Notes under the pieces: generated by a model
Told to the model about the DNA's origin: nothing
The model's database searches: none
What the model saw: the letters and a program-made list of their open reading frames with translations, nothing else
Source: Microbacterium fluvii
Lineage (GTDB): Bacteria > Actinomycetota > Actinomycetes > Actinomycetales > Microbacteriaceae
NCBI RefSeq assembly: GCF_025515205.1
Contig: NZ_JAOPFX010000002.1
Span: 248,001-312,000 of the forward strand
DNA: 64,000 bases
Reading direction: 5' to 3'
Shown here: piece after piece, positions 10,210 through 19,068 of the stretch
Numbering within the stretch: position 1 is the first letter of the stretch
Layout: each line of letters opens with the position of its first letter
Made by a program: the position numbers and the translations under genes

Positions 10210-11030
10210 GCGCCATCACCCTGACCCCCATCGCCCCGGCGGCCGAGCGCCGCCTCAGCAACCGCACGAGCCTCACCCAGACCGTGCAGAACACCTTCAC
10301 GATGGCCTACCGAGGGCTCGTGAAGATCCGCCGCACGCCCGAGCAGCTCATCGACGTGACGGTGCAGCCGATCATCTTCACGCTCATGTTCGCCTACCTC
10401 TTCGGTGGGGCCCTGGCCGGCAGCGTCGAGAACTACCTGCCCTCGCTGATCCCCGGCATCCTCGTGCAGACCGTCATCACGACCTCGGTCGTCACCGGCA
10501 CGCAGCTGCGCGAAGACATGGACAAGGGCGTGTTCGACCGGTTCCGCTCGCTGCCGATCGCGCGTATCGCCCCGCTGTCAGGTGCTCTGCTGGCCGACAC
10601 CCTGCGCTACGCGATCGCCACGACCATCACCTTCGTCGTCGGCTTCATCATGGGCTACCACCCCGCAGGAGGCCTCGGCGCCGTCGTGCTGGCGGCACTG
10701 CTGGTGATCGCCTGCTCGTGGGCGATCAGCTGGGTCTTCGCGTTCTTCGGCGTCGTCGCCCGCACCGCCTCGAGCGTGCAGGGCATCTCGATGCTCGTGC
10801 TCTTTCCGCTGACGTTCCTCTCGAACGCCTACGTCGACCCGTCGACGCTGCCGACCTGGCTGCAGTGGTTCGCGAACGTCAACCCGATCTCGCACCTGGT
10901 GACCGCCGTGCGCGACCTCGCCAACAGCGGTGTCATCGGCGGCGACTTCTGGATGTCGCTGCTCGGCGCCGGCGTGATCGTCGCGGTGTTCGCCCCGCTG
11001 ACGGTGCGGGCGTACATGCGCAAGGCCTGA
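10206..11030 (+). CDS. DrrB-type ABC-2 transporter permease
   Basis: A 274-aa membrane protein with six predicted helices and the ABC-2 signature: an N-terminal region containing RRTPEQLIDVTVQPIIF, then helices through about residue 268. The ATG overlaps the ATPase stop (ATGA), showing translational coupling. It forms the membrane channel of the exporter with the preceding ATPase. The substrate is unknown. Confidence 0.9.
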
Positions 11031-11075
11031 ACCCGCGGCATCCGTCCCCTTGCCCGCGCTCACGTCCCGCTGGTT

Positions 11076-11154
11076 CGCCAGATCAGGAGATCTCGCCGAC
11101 ACAGGTCGTTCGCTCGCGGATTGACCTGCCTTGGCCGAATCACCTGATCTGGCG
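11076..11154. repeat. inverted repeat IR-B between ABC permease and AfsR-like gene
   Basis: Perfect 12-bp arms CGCCAGATCAGG (11076-11087) and CCTGATCTGGCG (11143-11154) enclose a 55-bp centre with a smaller nested AGGTC/GACCT pair. It lies in the convergent gap. No related copy was seen elsewhere in the window. It may act as a bidirectional terminator or be a dispersed element. Confidence 0.6.
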
Positions 11155-11175
11155 GGTGGCTGCCCGGCGGGGGAA

Positions 11176-14085
11176 TCAGCGCGAACCGGCGTCAGCCTCG
11201 AGGAGCCCCATGAGCTCATCGAGGTCGACGCCGTCGGCGTCGCGCGGATGCGGCTGCCCCAGCCGCTCGATCAGCCTGCGGTAGTTCGGGTCGGTCTCGT
11301 CGGCGAGTCCCCGCAGCCGCACCGACAGCGAGAACGCGCGGCGGGCCGTGTCGTCGGCGCCGCGGAAGGCGAACCAGGCCGCAAGGGTCAGTGCCGCCTC
11401 GGCCAGGATCGGCTGATCGCCGGTGCGCATCGCCACCGGTATCGCCCGCAGCAGCTCGTCGCGCGCCTGGTCGCCCAGCCCCAGCAGCAGCAGCGCCTGG
11501 GCCCTGCGGGCCGCGCTCCAGGCCAGGATCTGGCGCTCCGGACCCACGGCATCCTCGTGCGGCATCGTGTCGAAGGCGCGCAGCGCCGCGGCCCCGTCGC
11601 CGGCGGCCAGTTCGAGGTCGCCGAGCGTGAACCCGTACTGCAGGAGCGACCTGACCGAGCCGTCGGCCTCGGCATCCGCTCTGATCGACTCCAGCCGCTC
11701 GCGGGCCTGGTCGAACCGGCCCATGCGCACCAGCAGGTTCACGCCGATCGAGCGCTGCTGCAGCAGGTCCCACGCCGAGGTGAGCCCGGCGAGATCGCGG
11801 GTCGAGGCGTCGGCGACCTCGAGCGCCTCGTCGAGCAGGCCGTGCAGCATGAGCCACTCGGAGCGCATCTGGCTCGCGAAGGCGGTGCCCCACACGTCGC
11901 CGACCTCGCGGAACATCGTCAGCGCGCGCTCGCTCTGCTCGCCGAGCGTCTGGATCTCGCCTGCGTTCTGCGAGAAGGCGGTGCGCAGCAGCGCGACGAA
12001 GGCGCGGGTCCACAGCGGGGTGTCGGCGGCGAGGTCGATGTCGAGGTCGAACCCCCACACCTGCGGCGGGCTGTGCTCGGCCTGCTGCAGCCCGCGTGCC
12101 GCCGCGGCGAGGAAGGGCGGCAGCACGAGCGACACCTCCGACGCGTGGGCGCGCGCCGCCTGCGAGATCTGCTGCGCCCTGGCCACGAGCGCGGCCACGT
12201 CTTCTGGTTCGGCGGGCGGGTCGCCGAACAGCTCCTGCTGCAGCTCGGCCGCGCGATCGTCGGTGCCGTCGCCTGCTTCGGCAGCCATGCTCAGGCGTGC
12301 CGCCGTCGCGAACATGCGCACGACCATCTGCAGGCCGTTGACCACCACGGCCGGCTCCGACTCGAGCGGATCGTCGTCGGAGGCGAAGAGGGCGAGCCGG
12401 CCGGAGAGGTCGCCGAACCGCTCGCGCATCGCCCAGGCCCAGAAGCAGCCGCGCACGAGCCGCACGCCGGTCTCGTGCAGCGCCGGATCGTCGGCGGTCG
12501 CGCGGGCGGCTGCCGAGATGTTCTCGTCGTTGGCGTCGAACCAGGCCAGCGCCGCACGCACCCCCGGCCCCCGCAGCAGCGGGTCGCGTCGCAGGGCGAG
12601 TTCGGCGAGCACACGCGCCGCGTCGGCGCGGAAGGATGCGTCATCCCCGCGGCCTCGGAGGCGATCGAGGCCGTATTCGCGCACCGTCTCGAGCAGCCGG
12701 AACCGCCCGTCCGAGCGGTGCAGCAGCGAGCGGTCGACGAGGCTGTCGAAGGCGGCCGCATCCGTCGCGAACTGCGCGGCGACCGCCGGCGCGTCGGCCG
12801 CCACGATGCCGTCGGGGAAGACCGCCGAGGCCAGCAGCGCCGTACGCTCCGCCTCGGTGAGCATCTCCCAGCTCCAGTCGATGAGCGCCCGCAGCGTCTG
12901 ATGCCGGGGGTCGGCGGCCCTCGGCCCCGCCGCGAGCAGGGCGAAGCGGTCGTCGAGCCCCTCATCGATCTCGGCGAGCGTCAGGGTGCGGGTCTTGGCG
13001 GCGGCGAGCTCGAGGGCGAGCGGCAGCCCATCGAGGCGTCGGGCGATGCGCTGCACCGTCAGGCGGTCGGACGCAAGAGGAGCCGTGCCGCGCGCGGCGC
13101 GCACGCGGCGCGAGAAGAGCTCGACGGCATCCGCCTCCGGCAGCGGACCCAGATCGACGAAGGCCTCGCCGGCGATGCCCAGCGGCTCGCGGCTCGTCGC
13201 CAGCAGCCGCAGCCCCGGCACCGCCCGCAGCAGGTCGAGCGCGACCGCGGCGGCCTCCGCCGAGACGTGCTCGCAGTTGTCGAGCACGACGAGCACGGTG
13301 CGCCCCGAGAGCGCGGTGTGCACGTGCTCGCGGGGGTCGAGGGCGGTCGGCGCCTCGGAGAGCCGCATGCTGCGGCCGATGGCGCCGGCGAGGGCCGGCC
13401 ACACCTCGCCCGCCGCCGCCGGCGCGAGCTCGACCACGATCGCGCCGGCGTGACGGCGCGCCGTCTCGAGGGCGAGCGTCGTCTTGCCCGCGCCGCCGGG
13501 GCCGATCAGGGTCACCAGGCGCGCGGCGGCCAGCTGGGCGGCGACGAGGTCGAGCTCGTCTGCGCGGCCGACGAGCGGCGTGAGGGCGGCCGGCACAGCG
13601 GGTGCCGCCTGCGGCGCGGAAGGAACAGCCGGCAGCGCGCGGGTCAGCTGCTCCAGCGCGGCACGGTCTTCGAGCAGGTCGCGCACGGCCCAGTCGAAGC
13701 CGTCGGGCGCCCACGGATCGCCCGTCCACAGCGCCAGCGCCGCGTCTGCTCGTGACGGATCGGCGTCATGGCGGGCGGATGCGGCCAGATCCTGGAAGCG
13801 GGTGAGGTCGATCTCGTCGCGCGACAGGGTCAGCCGGTAGCCGCCGCTGACAGCCTCGAGCGTGCCGGCCGGCAGCGCGCGGCGCAGGCGCGAGGCGAGC
13901 GACTGCAGGGCGGCGCGGGGGTCTTCAGGCGGATCCTGCGGCCAGACGTCTTCAGCCAGTGCGCGATACGAGACGGTCGTCGCCGTGTCGAGGGCCAGCC
14001 GAAAGAGCAGCGCCTCCTGCCCGCGGCCGCGCGCGGGCAGCGCCCCGCCGTCCCACGCGGGGCCGCCGAAGTAGGTCAGCCGCAC
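11176..14085 (-). CDS. AfsR/SARP-like STAND ATPase regulator with TPR-rich C-terminus
   Basis: A 969-aa regulator. Residues about 1-90 form the OmpR-like winged helix of AfsR/SARP proteins (VWPQDPPEDPRAALQSLASRLRRAL). A shortened BTAD-like linker follows, then an NB-ARC/STAND ATPase with Walker A GPGGAGKTT (about 195) and Walker B VLVVLDNCEH, and a long Ala/Leu-rich helical C-terminus (about 450-960) that looks like degenerate TPRs. Such proteins bind promoters in an ATP-dependent, ligand-gated way and often control secondary metabolism. The GTG start at 14085 has TAGGGT 6 nt upstream. The target is unknown; the convergent ABC exporter is a candidate only by proximity. Confidence 0.85.
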   Translation of the reverse strand: MRLTYFGGPAWDGGALPARGRGQEALLFRLALDTATTVSYRALAEDVWPQDPPEDPRAALQSLASRLRRALPAGTLEAVSGGYRLTLSRDEIDLTRFQDLAASARHDADPSRADAALALWTGDPWAPDGFDWAVRDLLEDRAALEQLTRALPAVPSAPQAAPAVPAALTPLVGRADELDLVAAQLAAARLVTLIGPGGAGKTTLALETARRHAGAIVVELAPAAAGEVWPALAGAIGRSMRLSEAPTALDPREHVHTALSGRTVLVVLDNCEHVSAEAAAVALDLLRAVPGLRLLATSREPLGIAGEAFVDLGPLPEADAVELFSRRVRAARGTAPLASDRLTVQRIARRLDGLPLALELAAAKTRTLTLAEIDEGLDDRFALLAAGPRAADPRHQTLRALIDWSWEMLTEAERTALLASAVFPDGIVAADAPAVAAQFATDAAAFDSLVDRSLLHRSDGRFRLLETVREYGLDRLRGRGDDASFRADAARVLAELALRRDPLLRGPGVRAALAWFDANDENISAAARATADDPALHETGVRLVRGCFWAWAMRERFGDLSGRLALFASDDDPLESEPAVVVNGLQMVVRMFATAARLSMAAEAGDGTDDRAAELQQELFGDPPAEPEDVAALVARAQQISQAARAHASEVSLVLPPFLAAAARGLQQAEHSPPQVWGFDLDIDLAADTPLWTRAFVALLRTAFSQNAGEIQTLGEQSERALTMFREVGDVWGTAFASQMRSEWLMLHGLLDEALEVADASTRDLAGLTSAWDLLQQRSIGVNLLVRMGRFDQARERLESIRADAEADGSVRSLLQYGFTLGDLELAAGDGAAALRAFDTMPHEDAVGPERQILAWSAARRAQALLLLGLGDQARDELLRAIPVAMRTGDQPILAEAALTLAAWFAFRGADDTARRAFSLSVRLRGLADETDPNYRRLIERLGQPHPRDADGVDLDELMGLLEADAGSR

Positions 14086-14111
14086 GGATCAACCCTAGAG
14101 CCGGGCGCCCC

Positions 14112-14593
14112 TCAGCCCTTGGCTGCAGCTTTCATGGCGCGCTTGTGCTCGCGCACCTTGGTGAGCGACTCGGGCGAGACGATGTCGGCGACCGAGCGGA
14201 ACGAGCCCTCCTCGCCGTAGGGGGCGGAGGCCTCCCGCCACCCGTCGCCGTCGTACCCGTACTGCTTGCCGAGCAGCGCCAGGAAGATCTTCGCCTTCTG
14301 CTCGCCGAACCCCGGCAGCGTCTTCAGGCGCTTCAGCACGGTCGCCCCGTCGGGGTCGTCCCTGGTCCAGAGGGCGGCGGCATCCCCGCCCCAGTCGTCG
14401 ACCACCGCCGCGCACAGCGACTGCACGCGGGCGGCCATCGACCCGGGGAAGCGGTGCACGGCGGGGGTCTGCCGGAAGACCTCGACGAACTCCTCCGGCT
14501 CGTATCCTGCGATCGCCGCGGCGTCGAGGGCGCCGGTGCGCTCCGAGATCTTCAGCGGCCCCGAGAACGCCGTCTCCATCGCGATCTGCTGGT
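14112..14593 (-). repeat. 482-bp direct repeat, left copy (HhH-GPD gene fragment)
   Basis: Nearly identical to 16865-17346: only a few base differences, clustered in the last five codons of the gene, plus two single changes (aactcc/aaatcc and gcggcg/gcagcg). The identity begins at the stop codon of the HhH-GPD gene and ends abruptly inside a codon pair encoding Gln-Gln. The offset between copies is 2753 bp. Confidence 0.95.
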
Positions 14594-14636
14594 TGAAGTC
14601 TGTGCGTTGGACACCCGCAGCCCGAGCGGATGACAT
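14112..14636 (-). pseudogene. HhH-GPD DNA-repair protein, 5'-truncated duplicate
   Basis: The frame from ATG 14636 gives 174 aa. From the Gln-Gln-Ile-Ala-Met motif onward it matches the intact gene at 16865-17431 except for Asp to Glu and Val to Ala. The first 15 residues are unrelated and replace about 28 native residues, including the helix LLIGMLLDQQ that starts the HhH-GPD fold. It therefore lacks the N-terminal helical part and is probably inactive, although TAGGGT lies 7 nt before its ATG and it may still be expressed. Its last codons (AAA GCT GCA) are less GC-biased than those of the intact copy. Confidence 0.85.
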
Positions 14637-14646
14637 GCCCCCGACC

Positions 14647-15633
14647 CTAGTCGGCCAGCGTCACTAGGTCGTCGTTCGTTACCGTTCCGTCTACACCGAT
14701 CGTCGACGTGTCCACGAATACTTCGATCCCTTTGCCTCGGGTGTTGACCTCGCCGATCTTCCCGAAGGGCTGCGACACGTCAGCGTCTCCGTTGAGCAGC
14801 CAGAATTCGAGTTCACCCGAATCGTCGATGTAGGCGTTGAAGTTCCATCCATCCAGGGTGCTCTTCTCGTCCGCCATGACGCACTCATTCCAGCCTGCGG
14901 GGATGCGGGTGCAGATGGTGAAAGTGCCGTCTCCGATTTCGCCGCTGGTCTTCAGATAGATGCCGATGAGGGTGAGCGGTTCGAGAACGGCGGCATCGAC
15001 GTCGTCGGGGTTGAGGATCACTCGGTCAGGGTGCTGTTCTTCCGGCGCGGCGTCTTCGATCCCCAGGTAGTCGCGCACTTTGCCTGGTTCGACGAGCGGG
15101 AGTCCTGCCAGCAGCTTGTCGCTCTCAGGCCCAAGCTCGTCGTGGAGTGGTATCCGAAGTATTTCGTCCAGGCACTCGCCTGGGAAGAAGACCTCCCCGC
15201 CCGCCGTCTCGACCAAGACGTAGCCGACCGTTCCCTGCTCCCAGTACTCGGGGTCGGCCATCGCGAGCCAGACCTTGGCATCATTATTGAAGGCCCATTC
15301 GATCCCGGGCCAGAACGAAGAGTGGAGACGCACCGTCTCCTTGCCACCGGACACCGTCTGCACCTCCACGTCACGGGTGCCGGTCACCCCGCTGTCGGGG
15401 CGCTGGCCAGTGTTGAGCGCCGCAGCGGCCACCCAGTCCTTGGTCGCGGCTACGGCTTCGATAGGCGACCCGCCCTCGCCGGGGCCACCCGCAGAGCAGG
15501 CTCCGAACGCGGCCCCGAGCTGGGCGGCGGACGCCTCGGACGACAACGCAGCGGGGGTCGCACATCCCGCAAGCAGAACGGCCACGGCCAGTGTTGCCAG
15601 CGTGGCGAGGGCTTGTGAACGTCGCATGCGCAT
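14647..15633 (-). CDS. lipoprotein of unknown function (inserted cargo)
   Basis: A 328-aa lipoprotein with signal peptide and lipobox LLAGC (Cys24). The mature part is acidic and soluble, with few recognisable motifs. The C-terminal ~130 residues look like a beta-rich domain (IGIYLKTSGEIGDGTFTICTR onward) that may resemble carbohydrate- or protein-binding folds. It starts 2 bp after the metalloprotease stop, so the two are probably one operon. The segment is visibly AT-richer than the surroundings and lies between the 482-bp direct repeats, marking it as acquired. I do not recognise the family. Confidence 0.8.
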   Translation of the reverse strand: MRMRRSQALATLATLAVAVLLAGCATPAALSSEASAAQLGAAFGACSAGGPGEGGSPIEAVAATKDWVAAAALNTGQRPDSGVTGTRDVEVQTVSGGKETVRLHSSFWPGIEWAFNNDAKVWLAMADPEYWEQGTVGYVLVETAGGEVFFPGECLDEILRIPLHDELGPESDKLLAGLPLVEPGKVRDYLGIEDAAPEEQHPDRVILNPDDVDAAVLEPLTLIGIYLKTSGEIGDGTFTICTRIPAGWNECVMADEKSTLDGWNFNAYIDDSGELEFWLLNGDADVSQPFGKIGEVNTRGKGIEVFVDTSTIGVDGTVTNDDLVTLAD

Positions 15634-15635
15634 AT

Positions 15636-16742
15636 CTACCGTTCTTCCATCCGAACGTTATCGAAGCGAACGACATTGTCGGCGCCCGCTGCGTTCCGAT
15701 AGGCACGAAGTTGTAGTTGATAGCCGTCACGCTTGATGGGGATCGATGACCAATCGGAGGCAACCGCAGTCCAGCTGGTGTCCACGTTCACAAGCGAACT
15801 CTCGACCACGAGAATGTAATTCATATCCGCCAACGTGAGGTTGTTGGGGTTCTTGAGCCCGCGCTGGTAGTCGCACGTATTCGTGCCAGATTCGGACAAG
15901 TTCTTTCGGTAGACGGCCGCCCTTACGTTCGTGGGATCCGTGGAGTTCGGCGCTTTCGCCCGGAGGTACGCGCGTACCTCGAAGTCGTTTGTGTCGTCTC
16001 CCACCCAGAGCAGGATGGTTTGACGGGCGTACGAATCGGCTGACGTTCCGGATGCGTTGAACGCGAGATGTCTTGGGCTTGAGAACCCGCCGCTTGTGGG
16101 GGCCGAGATTGATCCGTTGGTACCACCCCATCCGGTCGTGCCATTGTCGAAGCCGATGTTGGAGTTGATCTGGCGGAAGCTGAGGTCGCTATGAAGCCAG
16201 TTCAGATAGGCTTCGGCGTCGCGATCAAGGAAGTTCGTGGTCAAGAACTCGGTGTAAGCCACACACGTCGACATGGTCGTCGGGTCTTCACCCGTAGGAG
16301 CTGAGTCCGCCCGTCCACCATGGGTTGCCTGCAGTTGGTGCATCATCTCGTGCCTGGCGACTTTCCACAGGAACTTATCTGCACTGATGTTCGCGTTGAT
16401 CCACATGCTGACGCCGCAGACTGCGTACCCGTATCCCGTCTCCGGAGGGACGTCATTCAGGAAGACAAGAGTGTACGGGAGGGTGCTCGTCTCAGGAAGG
16501 CTGACGAGTTGTGTCCCGTCGTAGTCGAGTGCCTCTTCGATGGTCTCGAAAGCATCACGGACCGGCACCTTCTTCGCAGCCGAGAAGCCCGACTCGAATT
16601 TCCAACGGATGCTGTCGTTCACCGGGCAGGCGGTCAACGTGTCATTGACGTACGCGGACGCAGCTGTTGCGGGCGGGAACCAGAACGTCGCGACCAATAG
16701 CGTCACAACGACTATCCACCCCGGCAAAGACTTGCGCCTCAT
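15636..16742 (-). CDS. secreted metzincin-like zinc metalloprotease (inserted cargo)
   Basis: A 368-aa secreted protein. Signal peptide about 1-30 (hydrophobic WIVVVTLLVATFW, then Ala-rich cleavage region). The zinc motif HEMMHQLQATH at 131-141 has the metzincin spacing HExxHxxxxxH, but Gln replaces the usual Gly at position 8. Met157 in the stretch TTMSTC sits where a Met-turn would be. From about residue 185 a C-terminal beta-rich module begins (NSNIGFDNGTTGWGG), similar in style to carbohydrate-binding jelly rolls. An alternative ATG lies at 16760. It has lower GC than its neighbours. The substrate is unknown; protease activity is inferred from the motif. Confidence 0.7.
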   Translation of the reverse strand: MRRKSLPGWIVVVTLLVATFWFPPATAASAYVNDTLTACPVNDSIRWKFESGFSAAKKVPVRDAFETIEEALDYDGTQLVSLPETSTLPYTLVFLNDVPPETGYGYAVCGVSMWINANISADKFLWKVARHEMMHQLQATHGGRADSAPTGEDPTTMSTCVAYTEFLTTNFLDRDAEAYLNWLHSDLSFRQINSNIGFDNGTTGWGGTNGSISAPTSGGFSSPRHLAFNASGTSADSYARQTILLWVGDDTNDFEVRAYLRAKAPNSTDPTNVRAAVYRKNLSESGTNTCDYQRGLKNPNNLTLADMNYILVVESSLVNVDTSWTAVASDWSSIPIKRDGYQLQLRAYRNAAGADNVVRFDNVRMEER

Positions 16743-16864
16743 CGCGCTGATCTCTGGCATGACCGCACTCTGGGCCCGCGGAACTCTGCATATCAATGGC
16801 GTGTGCCGTATTCCGAGCTGGACGGCGATGTCTTGCCCGGGGCCGTGAGACGCCTGCGAGTGGG

Positions 16865-17346
16865 TCAGCCCTTGACCGCGGCCTTCATGGCGCGCTTGTG
16901 CTCGCGCACCTTGGTGAGCGACTCGGGCGAGACGATGTCGGCGACCGAGCGGAACGAGCCCTCCTCGCCGTAGGGGGCGGAGGCCTCCCGCCACCCGTCG
17001 CCGTCGTACCCGTACTGCTTGCCGAGCAGCGCCAGGAAGATCTTCGCCTTCTGCTCGCCGAACCCCGGCAGCGTCTTCAGGCGCTTCAGCACGGTCGCCC
17101 CGTCGGGGTCGTCCCTGGTCCAGAGGGCGGCGGCATCCCCGCCCCAGTCGTCGACCACCGCCGCGCACAGCGACTGCACGCGGGCGGCCATCGACCCGGG
17201 GAAGCGGTGCACGGCGGGGGTCTGCCGGAAGACCTCGACGAAATCCTCCGGCTCGTATCCTGCGATCGCCGCAGCGTCGAGGGCGCCGGTGCGCTCCGAG
17301 ATCTTCAGCGGCCCCGAGAACGCCGTCTCCATCGCGATCTGCTGGT
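16865..17346 (-). repeat. 482-bp direct repeat, right copy (3' part of intact HhH-GPD gene)
   Basis: Partner of the copy at 14112-14593, in the same orientation. It covers the coding sequence of the intact gene from the Gln-Gln codons to the stop. The two copies bracket 2271 bp of AT-richer cargo. Confidence 0.95.
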
Positions 17347-17431
17347 CGAGCAGCATGCCGATCAGCAGCGCCAGCGGGTCGTCGGTGAGCAGGCGGTCGG
17401 CTGCGTCGTCGCCGGTGATGTGCAGACTCAT
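16865..17431 (-). CDS. HhH-GPD-type base-excision repair family protein (intact copy)
   Basis: A 188-aa protein with the helix-hairpin-helix motif LPGFGEQKAKIF and preceding helices of the HhH-GPD glycosylase fold. It is short compared with Nth/MutY/AlkA and matches the small actinobacterial family annotated as HhH-GPD base-excision repair proteins. The catalytic Lys/Asp pair of true glycosylases is not evident, so the activity is uncertain. ATG 17431 has a GGAGG six nt upstream. It is divergent from hemY. Its last 482 bp are duplicated at 14112-14593. Confidence 0.85.
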   Translation of the reverse strand: MSLHITGDDAADRLLTDDPLALLIGMLLDQQIAMETAFSGPLKISERTGALDAAAIAGYEPEDFVEVFRQTPAVHRFPGSMAARVQSLCAAVVDDWGGDAAALWTRDDPDGATVLKRLKTLPGFGEQKAKIFLALLGKQYGYDGDGWREASAPYGEEGSFRSVADIVSPESLTKVREHKRAMKAAVKG

Positions 17432-17490
17432 GCCTCCATCGTCGCACCCGCGCGGAGGCGCCGCCCAGGCGGCGGGGGCACAATCGTAGG

Positions 17491-18969
17491 GTGACCGCCG
17501 AATCCGAGCTTCTCGACCGCGCCCAGCACACCCGCCTCGTCGTGATCGGCGGCGGCATCGGAGGGCTCGTCGCGGCGCTGCAGTGCGCGAAGGTGGGCAT
17601 CGCGGTGACGGTGCTCGAGGCGGCCGACCGCCCGGGGGGAGCGATCCGCGCAGCCGAGGTCGCCGGCCTGACCGTCGACGCCGGCGCCGAGAGCTACGCG
17701 ACCCGCGGCGGCCACGTGCGTGCGCTCATCGACGAACTCGGCCTCACCGACGCCGTCGTCACCCCCTCGGCCGGCCGCGCGTGGGTGCACGGGCTCCCCG
17801 GCGCGGCGCCGCTGCCGGCGGGCGGCGTGCTCGGCATCCCGGCCAACCCGTGGAACGACGACGTGCGCCGCATCATCGGGTGGAGCGGGGTGTGGCGCGC
17901 CTACCTCGACCGGGTGCGGCCGCCGCTGACGATCGGCCACGAGCGCAGCCTCGGCAAGCTCGTCCGCTCGCGCATGGGCGCCAAGGTGCTCGACCGCCTC
18001 GTCGCGCCCGTCGTGGCGGGCGTCTACTCGGCGCGGCCCGACGACGTCGACGTCGAGATCGCGGCGCCGGGGCTGAGCACCGCGCTCACCCGCACCGGCT
18101 CGCTCTCGGGCGCCGTCTCGACCCTGCAGGGGCATCGCGACCTGTCGAAGGCGCCCGGCGCCGCCGTCGAGGGACTCGACGGCGGCATGTCGACGCTCAT
18201 CGATGCGCTCGTGAGCCGTCTGCGCGAGCTCGGCGTCGAGGTGCGCACCGGTGTTCGCGTCGACGCGCTCGCCCGATGCGAGAGCGCGTGGCGCCTCGCG
18301 ACGACGACGACGGATGCCGATGCCCCCGTCGAAGAAGAGCTCGCCGCCGACATCGTCATCGTCGCCACCGACGAGACCGCGGCCCGTGCGCTGCTGGCAC
18401 CCGAAGTGCCCGCGCTCGCCGACGAACAGCCCGCCCAGCCCCGCATCGACGTCGTCACCCTCGTGCTCGACGCCGCGGCGCTCGACACGGCGCCCCGCGG
18501 CACCGGCGTGCTCGCCGTGCCCGGCACGACGCAGGCCAAGGCGCTGACCCACTCGACCGCCAAATGGCAGTGGCTGGCCGCGCAGGCGCGCTCCCAGCAT
18601 CCGCACCGCCACGTCGTGCGCGTCTCGTTCGGCGCGCAGGGCGAGGCCCCCGCCACGGATGGCCTCTCCGATGACGACGTCGCGGCGCTGGCGCTGGCCG
18701 AGGCATCGGTGCTGCTGGGCGTCGCACTCGAGCCGGCGCAGCTTGTCGCCTCGCACATCGAGCGCTACGCGCAGAGCCAGCCCGCCTCGGTGATCGGCCG
18801 GCGAGAGCGCATGGCGGCGGTGCGCGAGGCCGTGCACCGCGTGCCGAGGGTCGGGGTCACCGGTGCGTGGCTGGCCGGCACGGGGCTCGCGCAGGTCGTC
18901 CCCGATGCGATCGACGAGGCCGAGCACGTGCGTCGCACCGCACTGTGGGCCGAGCAGGCGCAGGCGTGA
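17491..18969 (+). CDS. hemY: protoporphyrinogen/coproporphyrinogen oxidase
   Basis: A 492-aa FAD flavoenzyme of the HemY family with the Rossmann motif GGGIGGL near residue 20, the FAD-binding EAADRPGGAIR loop, the AGAESYATRGG segment and a C-terminal VTGAWLAGTGLAQVVPDAI FAD-contact region. It oxidises coproporphyrinogen III or protoporphyrinogen IX in haem synthesis; in actinobacteria the former (CPD) route is usual. The GTG start at 17491 has CACAAT 6 nt upstream. hemD lies 1.3 kb downstream, so haem genes cluster loosely here. Confidence 0.9.
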   Translation: MTAESELLDRAQHTRLVVIGGGIGGLVAALQCAKVGIAVTVLEAADRPGGAIRAAEVAGLTVDAGAESYATRGGHVRALIDELGLTDAVVTPSAGRAWVHGLPGAAPLPAGGVLGIPANPWNDDVRRIIGWSGVWRAYLDRVRPPLTIGHERSLGKLVRSRMGAKVLDRLVAPVVAGVYSARPDDVDVEIAAPGLSTALTRTGSLSGAVSTLQGHRDLSKAPGAAVEGLDGGMSTLIDALVSRLRELGVEVRTGVRVDALARCESAWRLATTTTDADAPVEEELAADIVIVATDETAARALLAPEVPALADEQPAQPRIDVVTLVLDAAALDTAPRGTGVLAVPGTTQAKALTHSTAKWQWLAAQARSQHPHRHVVRVSFGAQGEAPATDGLSDDDVAALALAEASVLLGVALEPAQLVASHIERYAQSQPASVIGRRERMAAVREAVHRVPRVGVTGAWLAGTGLAQVVPDAIDEAEHVRRTALWAEQAQA

Positions 18970-19068
18970 AGCACGGCCCCCTGGGCGCTGTCAACCGCGG
19001 ATGCCGATTTCGGCATACGGGTCTACTCTGGGTAGTCCAGCCGCCGGATCGAGCGTGAGGAGTACCCC

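Noticed and set aside
11131..13755. 874-aa ORF on the plus strand opposite the AfsR-like gene
   Set aside because: High-GC antisense frames stay open by chance; the minus strand has Walker motifs and a continuous regulator fold.
14594..16864. Transposon or IS element
   Set aside because: No transposase or integrase and no terminal inverted repeats. The flanks are long gene-derived direct repeats instead.
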